Of a DNA stretch of 64,000 bases, positions 59,052 to 64,000 are shown piece after piece. Origin of the DNA: Gallionella sp. (GTDB taxonomy: Bacteria > Pseudomonadota > Gammaproteobacteria > Burkholderiales > Gallionellaceae); contig JAJDNO010000023.1 of NCBI GenBank assembly GCA_022340615.1, forward strand, positions 1 to 64,000. Direction: 5' to 3'. The translations under genes were made by a program, and so were the position numbers. Every line of letters starts with the position of its first letter. Position 1 is the first letter of the stretch. The notes beneath the pieces are model-generated. The model searched no databases, had not been told where the DNA came from, and saw only the letters and a program-made list of their open reading frames with translations.

Positions 59052-60032
59052 TCAGTGTTTTACACCAGATTTACTTTTTTTCGCATCCGCCGGTACGGCG
59101 CGTCTGACACGTCCAGTTGCGCGGGCAGAATCCCGGACTGGTTTCTTTGTCGGCGATCGATCGGATTGGCGCAATGCCGGCAACTTCCGCTGTGGCAATT
59201 CAGCTTTGCCCGAGTCGATACCAACCCATTCCAGCACCTGCCCCACCTCGCCCTCGCCCAGTTCGGCAGTCATGCCCCGCTTCAGACGCGGCGGCAGGTT
59301 GATTATACCGAAGCGTATGCGCATCAACCGGCTTACCGGGAGACCCAGCGCATCGAAAGTGCGGCGCACCACTCGGTTGCGACCTTCCTTGAGCATCACG
59401 CGATACCAGTGGTTGAAACCCTCGCCCCCCTGATCTTCAAGTTTCTCAAACTTTACCTGGCCATCTTCCAGTTCAACGCCCTTTCTGAGTACCATATCCA
59501 TCTGCGCTTCCGTCATCTTCCCCTGTACCCGGACCGCATATTCGCGCTCCACTTCAAAACGCGGATGCATCAGCCGGTTGGCCAGCTCTCCGGAAGTGGT
59601 AAATATCAGGAGGCCGCTGGTATTGAAATCCAGACGACCGACCGCAATCCATTTTTGCCCGCGCAGTTTGGGCAGCTTGTCGAACACACTGCTGCGTTTC
59701 CCGGGATCGTTGCGGCTGACAATCTCGCCTTCCGGCTTGTGGTAAAGCAGCACTCGAGCCGCGTGTTCGCGCTCGCCAACGCGCATGGTACGGCGCTCGG
59801 CTTTTACCAGGTCTCCTTCGAACACCCGCATACCCAGGGTTGCGGTTTCGCCGTTGACGCTGACCTGCCCTTTTGCGATCCATTCTTCCATCATTCTGCG
59901 TGAGCCGAATCCGGCGCCCGCCAGCACTTTCTGCAACTTCTCGCCCAGGGATTTTTCTTCGGATATGCTGTCATCGCCTGCCGTGCCGCTTTCCGGGTCC
60001 GGCCGGGGCGGCGCCTTGTGGTCCTGTTTCAT
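59052..60032 (-). CDS. rluB: RsuA/RluB-family rRNA pseudouridine synthase
   Basis: 326 aa. An S4 domain ([29 protein letters not shown]) precedes the catalytic domain with the active Asp in [41 protein letters not shown] follows. Closest in layout to RluB (23S rRNA position 2605); RluE/F-type alternatives are less likely. A basic C-terminal tail (about 290-326) is extra. ATG overlaps the recR stop by 4 bp. Confidence 0.88.
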   Translation of the reverse strand: MKQDHKAPPRPDPESGTAGDDSISEEKSLGEKLQKVLAGAGFGSRRMMEEWIAKGQVSVNGETATLGMRVFEGDLVKAERRTMRVGEREHAARVLLYHKPEGEIVSRNDPGKRSSVFDKLPKLRGQKWIAVGRLDFNTSGLLIFTTSGELANRLMHPRFEVEREYAVRVQGKMTEAQMDMVLRKGVELEDGQVKFEKLEDQGGEGFNHWYRVMLKEGRNRVVRRTFDALGLPVSRLMRIRFGIINLPPRLKRGMTAELGEGEVGQVLEWVGIDSGKAELPQRKLPALRQSDRSPTKKPVRDSARATGRVRRAVPADAKKSKSGVKH

Positions 60033-60640
60033 GCCTCTACCTCGCGCCGTTCCAGCATGGCTTGCGCCAGGGTCCCGCTATCCACTTGCTCCAGTTCACC
60101 ACCCACCGGCAGACCGCGCGCAATGCGCGACACCTTGATACCCTGTGATCGCAGCAATGTTGCCAGATAATGAGCAGTGGCGTCGCCTTCCACCGTGAAG
60201 TTGGTCGCCAGAATCACTTCGCACTCCTGCTCCTTTGCGCGCCTGACGAGACGCTCAGCATGCAATTCATTCGCCCCTATCCCATCGAGCGGCGACAGCC
60301 TTCCCATCAGCACGAAATATTGCCCTCGATAACACTGCGTCTGCTCCATCATCAGCAGGTCGGCAGGCATCTCGACCACGCACAACAGCCCGGCATCGCG
60401 TTTGGGGGACGCGCAAAGGCTGCACACTTCCTGCTCGGAAAAGTTGTTGCACTTGCTGCAGTGCTGGATGTTGCTGACCGCCATTTCCATCGCCTGCGCC
60501 AGATGAAGTGCGCCGGCACGGTCACGCTGCAGCAAATGATAGGCCATACGCTGCGCCGACTTCGGTCCCACGCCGGGCAGACACCGCAAAGCGGCAATCA
60601 ATTCTTCGAGATGCGAAGGCGTCACCAGGGAAGAGGACAT
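60029..60640 (-). CDS. recR: Recombination protein RecR
   Basis: 203 aa. HhH region [21 protein letters not shown], four-Cys zinc finger [19 protein letters not shown], then a Toprim domain ([37 protein letters not shown]). It acts with RecF/RecO in gap repair. In the canonical dnaX-ybaB-recR order. Confidence 0.97.
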   Translation of the reverse strand: MSSSLVTPSHLEELIAALRCLPGVGPKSAQRMAYHLLQRDRAGALHLAQAMEMAVSNIQHCSKCNNFSEQEVCSLCASPKRDAGLLCVVEMPADLLMMEQTQCYRGQYFVLMGRLSPLDGIGANELHAERLVRRAKEQECEVILATNFTVEGDATAHYLATLLRSQGIKVSRIARGLPVGGELEQVDSGTLAQAMLERREVEA

Positions 60641-60966
60641 CAGAACGGCAGCTTCATCCCGGGCGGCAGGCCCATGCCGGCGGTAAATGCGTTCATGCGC
60701 TGCTGGGTGGTCATTTCAACCTGTTTAAGCGCGTCGTTGACAGCCAGCACGATCAAGTCTTCCAGCATGTCCTTGTCATCCGTCAGCACGCTGTCGTCGA
60801 GCACAACCCGGCGCACAACATGTCCGCAGGTCATGGTGACCCTGACCATGCCGGAACCGGCCTGGCCTTCTACTTCCACCGTGGCCAGCTCGGCCTGAGC
60901 CTTTTGCATGTTTTGCTGCATCACCTGGGCCTGCTTCATCATGCCGCCCAATCCGCCTTTCATCAT
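60640..60966 (-). CDS. ybaB: YbaB/EbfC nucleoid-associated protein
   Basis: 108 aa. A long amphipathic N-terminal helix ([24 protein letters not shown]) and the family core [27 protein letters not shown]-binding dimer. Overlaps dnaX by 4 bp and recR by 1 bp. Confidence 0.96.
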   Translation of the reverse strand: MMKGGLGGMMKQAQVMQQNMQKAQAELATVEVEGQAGSGMVRVTMTCGHVVRRVVLDDSVLTDDKDMLEDLIVLAVNDALKQVEMTTQQRMNAFTAGMGLPPGMKLPF

Positions 60967-62609
60967 TTCCTGTTCTCCTTGACTCGTTGTATCGGTTTGA
61001 TTGAATCTTCGATCAGAACTGCATCCAGTTTGGCCTGTGCATCGTGCACGAAGCTATCATGAGCTATTGAGTCGCTCGCCAGCTGCTGATTGAGTTGTTT
61101 GCTTTGCTGCTCCAGAATCGCAGGCGTTGCCGAATCCGCTTTGCCCAATACAATATTCAGCTTTACCGGCCTGGCAAAATAATCCGACAGCGCTGCCTGC
61201 AATTTTTCTGTTGCCAATCTGTTGCTTTGCAAATGCTTGTGTTCCTGGGACAGGCGCAGGGTAATTTGCCGGTCCGAGAAACTTTCCATGATGCAGTGCT
61301 TTGCCAGCTGCTGCGCCATTCCCTGCACATTCAGCTGGTCCAGTATCACGCCCCAGTCCGGCTGTTTGTCTGATGTAATTTCTTCCTCTGCAGACCGGGC
61401 AGCAGAATCAGGCGCAGCCGGAGCGGTAGGCGCGGCATGTGCAGAACGACTGCCTGCAGCAGGTTCAGCGCCCGGCCGCACCTTGGCCAAGGGCATATCC
61501 GCAGATGGGCGCGCGAAATCCCTGGCCGGCGCAAATGCCAGCATGCGCAGCAATGCCATGGTAAATCCTGCGTAGTCGTCAGGCGCCAGATCGATTTCGT
61601 CGCGCCCATGGATTGCGATCTGGTAAAACAATTGCACTTCTTCGGAAGTGAAAGCCTTAGCCAGTTCCTGTTGTCGTGCCCGCTCCGGCTCATCATCGTC
61701 GATTGCATCCGGCACGGTTTGCATCACGGCAATACGATGCAGCAGCGTAGCCAGCTCCTGCAATGCTGTATCGAACGCAATGCTGCGCGTAGCCATGTTG
61801 TCGGCGATTGCCAGCAGTGCGCCACCATCCTGTTCCCGCAGCGCCGTCAGCAAATCAAGCAGGTAGCCCTGATCTATCGCCCCCAGCATGGTATGCACGG
61901 CCGACTCCTCGACCTTGCCGGCGGAATAGGCGATAGCCTGGTCCATCAGGCTCAACGCATCACGCATGCTGCCTTGCGCGGCGCGCGCGATCAGCGCGAG
62001 CGCCCCTTTTTCGTATGTGATCTGCTCCTGTTCGAGCACATACTGCAGGTGTCCGACAATCAAGGCGGGCGGCAATTGCTTCAGGTTGAATTGCAGGCAG
62101 CGCGACAACACGGTAACCGGTATTTTTTGCGGATCAGTGGTGGCCAGTATGAATTTCACATGTGCTGGCGGCTCTTCCAGTGTCTTCAGCATTGCGTTAA
62201 AGGCTGACTTGGACAGCATATGCACTTCGTCGATGATATATACCTTGAAGCGACCGCTGCTGGGAGCGTACAGGGCGCTTTCCAGCAATTCACGCATATT
62301 GTCGACCTGCGTGTTCGAAGCAGCATCCAGTTCAATCAGGTCGACGAAGCGCCCGCTATCGATTTCCCTGCAGGCGCTGCATTCGCCGCATGGGGTGGCG
62401 GTGATTCCGGTAACGCAATTCAGGGACTTCGCAAAGATTCGCGCAATGGTGGTCTTGCCGACTCCGCGCGTACCGGTAAACAGATAGGCATGATGAAGGC
62501 GGTTTTGCGTGAGCGCATTGCTCAATGCGCGCACCACATGCTCCTGTCCCGCCAGCTGGGCGAAGCTTCTGGGGCGCCATTTACGAGCTAAAACCGTGGA
62601 TGAAGACAA
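60963..62609 (-). CDS. dnaX: DNA polymerase III subunit gamma/tau
   Basis: 548 aa from TTG 62609; there is no ATG near the conserved [11 protein letters not shown] start. Walker [21 protein letters not shown], zinc finger [29 protein letters not shown] and sensor [10 protein letters not shown]. Clamp-loader ATPase domain to about 370, then a variable linker and the tau C-terminus. I see no A-AAA-AAG slippery heptamer, so a separate gamma product by the E. coli mechanism is not supported. ffs lies 100 bp upstream. Confidence 0.95.
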   Translation of the reverse strand: MSSSTVLARKWRPRSFAQLAGQEHVVRALSNALTQNRLHHAYLFTGTRGVGKTTIARIFAKSLNCVTGITATPCGECSACREIDSGRFVDLIELDAASNTQVDNMRELLESALYAPSSGRFKVYIIDEVHMLSKSAFNAMLKTLEEPPAHVKFILATTDPQKIPVTVLSRCLQFNLKQLPPALIVGHLQYVLEQEQITYEKGALALIARAAQGSMRDALSLMDQAIAYSAGKVEESAVHTMLGAIDQGYLLDLLTALREQDGGALLAIADNMATRSIAFDTALQELATLLHRIAVMQTVPDAIDDDEPERARQQELAKAFTSEEVQLFYQIAIHGRDEIDLAPDDYAGFTMALLRMLAFAPARDFARPSADMPLAKVRPGAEPAAGSRSAHAAPTAPAAPDSAARSAEEEITSDKQPDWGVILDQLNVQGMAQQLAKHCIMESFSDRQITLRLSQEHKHLQSNRLATEKLQAALSDYFARPVKLNIVLGKADSATPAILEQQSKQLNQQLASDSIAHDSFVHDAQAKLDAVLIEDSIKPIQRVKENRK

Positions 62610-62709
62610 GACTGTGCCAACTTAATAAGGCGGATGGAAAACATCCGGAAATACCGGAAACGACTCTGAAACTGAACGATACATCATCGTGCATTTGCCC
62701 CAATAAGGA

Positions 62710-62804
62710 GGCGAGCCTTACCCCCGGCACTTGCATAAGTAGCTGTGGCTGCTTCCTTCCGGACCTGACCAGGTTCGCTACGCTGCAATGCGGGGAGACC
62801 CGCC
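62710..62804 (-). ncRNA. ffs: 4.5S signal recognition particle RNA
   Basis: The minus strand carries the universally conserved SRP domain loop, GGUCAGGUCCGGAAGGAAGCAGCC, in the middle of a long hairpin. The ends GGCGGGTC and GGCTCGCC pair, giving about 95 nt, the size of the small bacterial SRP RNA. It binds Ffh for co-translational targeting. The ffs-dnaX linkage is known from other betaproteobacteria. Confidence 0.93.
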
Positions 62805-63006
62805 AATTCGTAAATTTTGTAATACGGACGACGGTTCATGATAGTCGAAATTGCCGGCAAAATCCATGCCAAATCGGCTCTGAGGCCTTCCCGAACCCAG
62901 ATATATCCGGCAGAAACAGCACGCACCCGGTTTCTTTTGCGTTTTCGATTATGCCCAGGTGGCAATACTTCAAATCGGTGGCCAGCCTCATGCCGGACGG
63001 CGTTCC

Positions 63007-64000
63007 TCAGCTTAATGCCAATGCCCCTGCAATCAGTAACGACAACCCCAGTATCAGTGTGAACCAGATGAAATCGCGATCATGCCTCAAGCGGCGCAAC
63101 AGTCCGGGCGAGCGCGGCGAGCGAGAGAGCTGCTTCCGGTCGCGCGGGGTTGGCGCTTGCAGGCGCGCCATCGCCTGATCGGAATCGAATCGCCGCGACA
63201 GAGTCAGGCGGCTGTCGGTTTCCACGACAGCAGACATGCGGCGCTGGGCCGGCTTTTTGGCAGATGATGGCTTGAGCGCTATCGTTTTATTGGCCGTGTC
63301 AGCAAATGATTCATCTTCGGAGATATCGACGGTTCGTTGCAGTGTGATCGTTGACGGGGCCAGTTCCTGCAGGCAGTGGCGCAAATCATCGACCATTTCC
63401 CATGCGCTCGCGTAACGGGCAGACGGTTTCTTCTCCATCGCGCGCTTGACCACCAGATCAAGCAGCGGAGGTACTTGCGAATTGATCTGGCTTGGCGGGG
63501 GCGGCTCAAAATTAGCCACGTTATGCATTACCTGGGTCAGGGTGTCACCCTTGAACAGTTTGACACCAGTCAGCATTTCGTAGAGCACGATCCCGAGCGA
63601 AAAGATATCCGTGCGTTGATCGAGCTTGCTACCGCCAATTTGCTCAGGTGACATGTATTTTGGCGTTCCCAGCCGCATACCCAGTTGCGTCTTGATATCC
63701 GACACCTTCAGACGGGCGATGCCAAAATCCATGATCTTTACCCGCCCGCGCGGCAATAGCATGACGTTGCTGGGTTTGATGTCGCGATGGATAACGCCGC
63801 TGTCGTGAGCAAATGCCAGTCCTTCGGCCACCTGCTCGGCTATTGCAACAGCTTCGCTGATCGGAATCGATGACTGTGCCATGCGTTCGCTCAATTCGCT
63901 GCCGTTGAGCAGTTCCATCGCCATGTAGGCCAGCGCGCTTTCCTCGCCAAAATCGTAAATGGTAATGAGCGACGGATGATTCAGTCGCGCGGCCGCCTTG
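63007..64000 (-). CDS. Second transmembrane Ser/Thr protein kinase, 5' cut by window end
   Basis: The track's ORF starts at an internal Met (63924), but the frame is open to 64000 and includes RLNHPSLITIYDFGEESALAYMAMELLNG. About 330 residues are seen, lacking the ATP-binding Gly loop. GVIHRDIKPSNVMLL, KIMDFGIARL, TPKYMSPEQIGGSKLDQRTDIFSLGIVLYEMLTG are intact. A linker and a C-terminal helix (FIWFTLILGLSLLIAGALALS) match the layout of the kinase at 56-57 kb, so these look like paralogues. The 200 bp between ffs and this gene hold no other recognised feature. Confidence 0.93.
   Translation of the reverse strand, partial: KAAARLNHPSLITIYDFGEESALAYMAMELLNGSELSERMAQSSIPISEAVAIAEQVAEGLAFAHDSGVIHRDIKPSNVMLLPRGRVKIMDFGIARLKVSDIKTQLGMRLGTPKYMSPEQIGGSKLDQRTDIFSLGIVLYEMLTGVKLFKGDTLTQVMHNVANFEPPPPSQINSQVPPLLDLVVKRAMEKKPSARYASAWEMVDDLRHCLQELAPSTITLQRTVDISEDESFADTANKTIALKPSSAKKPAQRRMSAVVETDSRLTLSRRFDSDQAMARLQAPTPRDRKQLSRSPRSPGLLRRLRHDRDFIWFTLILGLSLLIAGALALS

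Noticed and set aside
60963-62609. Programmed frameshift in dnaX producing a gamma subunit
   Set aside because: No A-AAA-AAG heptamer with a following hairpin was found on the coding strand.

Overview
The window reads as an ordinary proteobacterial chromosome and most resembles a betaproteobacterium, possibly of the Nitrosomonadales/Gallionellaceae kind. That placement is an inference from gene order (rpoE-rseABC-mucD-lepA-lepB-DUF4845-rnc-era-recO-pdxJ-acpS with nadB divergent; dnaX-ybaB-recR next to ffs; zipA-ligA) and from protein flavour. No rRNA or other taxonomic marker was read.

Layout. 1-0.8 kb: the C-terminal end of a secreted-type repeat protein, then a complete minus-strand tRNA-Ser(GCU)-tRNA-Arg(ACG) operon with promoter and terminator. 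0.8-8.6 kb: lysC (minus), then recJ, an MgtC/DUF4010 membrane protein, prfB with its programmed +1 frameshift, lysS and a Crp/Fnr regulator. 8.6-25.7 kb: a small DUF2892 gene behind a well-formed CRP/FNR-type site, cell-wall enzymes (NlpC/P60 lipoprotein, MltB), trxB, an Smr protein, smc, queF, a pentulose kinase, acnA, and a minus-strand trio for ion and osmotic homeostasis (MscS-like channel, Kv-like K+ channel, CPA1 antiporter). 25.9-33.0 kb: minus-strand housekeeping genes def, mtnP, hpt, galU, ligA, zipA and nagZ.

33.0-43.3 kb is the accessory part. It sits between nagZ and acpS, which are commonly adjacent in betaproteobacteria, so it looks like an insertion into a conserved block. Its first half (33.3-38.1 kb) has the architecture of an integron gene-cassette array: eight short plus-strand genes of unrelated function, each with its own start and most with an RBS. 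Each is followed by a 59-76 bp imperfect palindrome that begins near RYYYAAC and ends near GTTRRRY (attC-like). No integron integrase is in the window, so this would be a CALIN (cluster of attC sites lacking an integrase) or the distal part of a larger integron. The second half holds a TetR gene divergent from a diiron metallo-beta-lactamase-fold gene with two identical-geometry operators, a GST-like gene, a thiol dioxygenase, an esterase, and a chimeric ORF that fuses half of an AHSA1/SRPBCC protein to the tail of a RibD-type reductase.

43.4-54 kb: the conserved minus-strand block acpS-pdxJ-recO-era-rnc-DUF4845-lepB-lepA, then mucD-rseC-rseB-rseA-rpoE (envelope stress). 54.2-64 kb: nadB, a YgfX-like gene, a transmembrane Ser/Thr kinase, a class III nucleotidyl cyclase with a PEGA-like tail, rluB-recR-ybaB-dnaX, the 4.5S SRP RNA (ffs), and a second Ser/Thr kinase cut by the window end.

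Start codons were chosen over the longest-ORF starts of the track where alignment, an RBS or gene overlap favoured a shorter protein. All motif statements are from reading the sequence. No database search was run.
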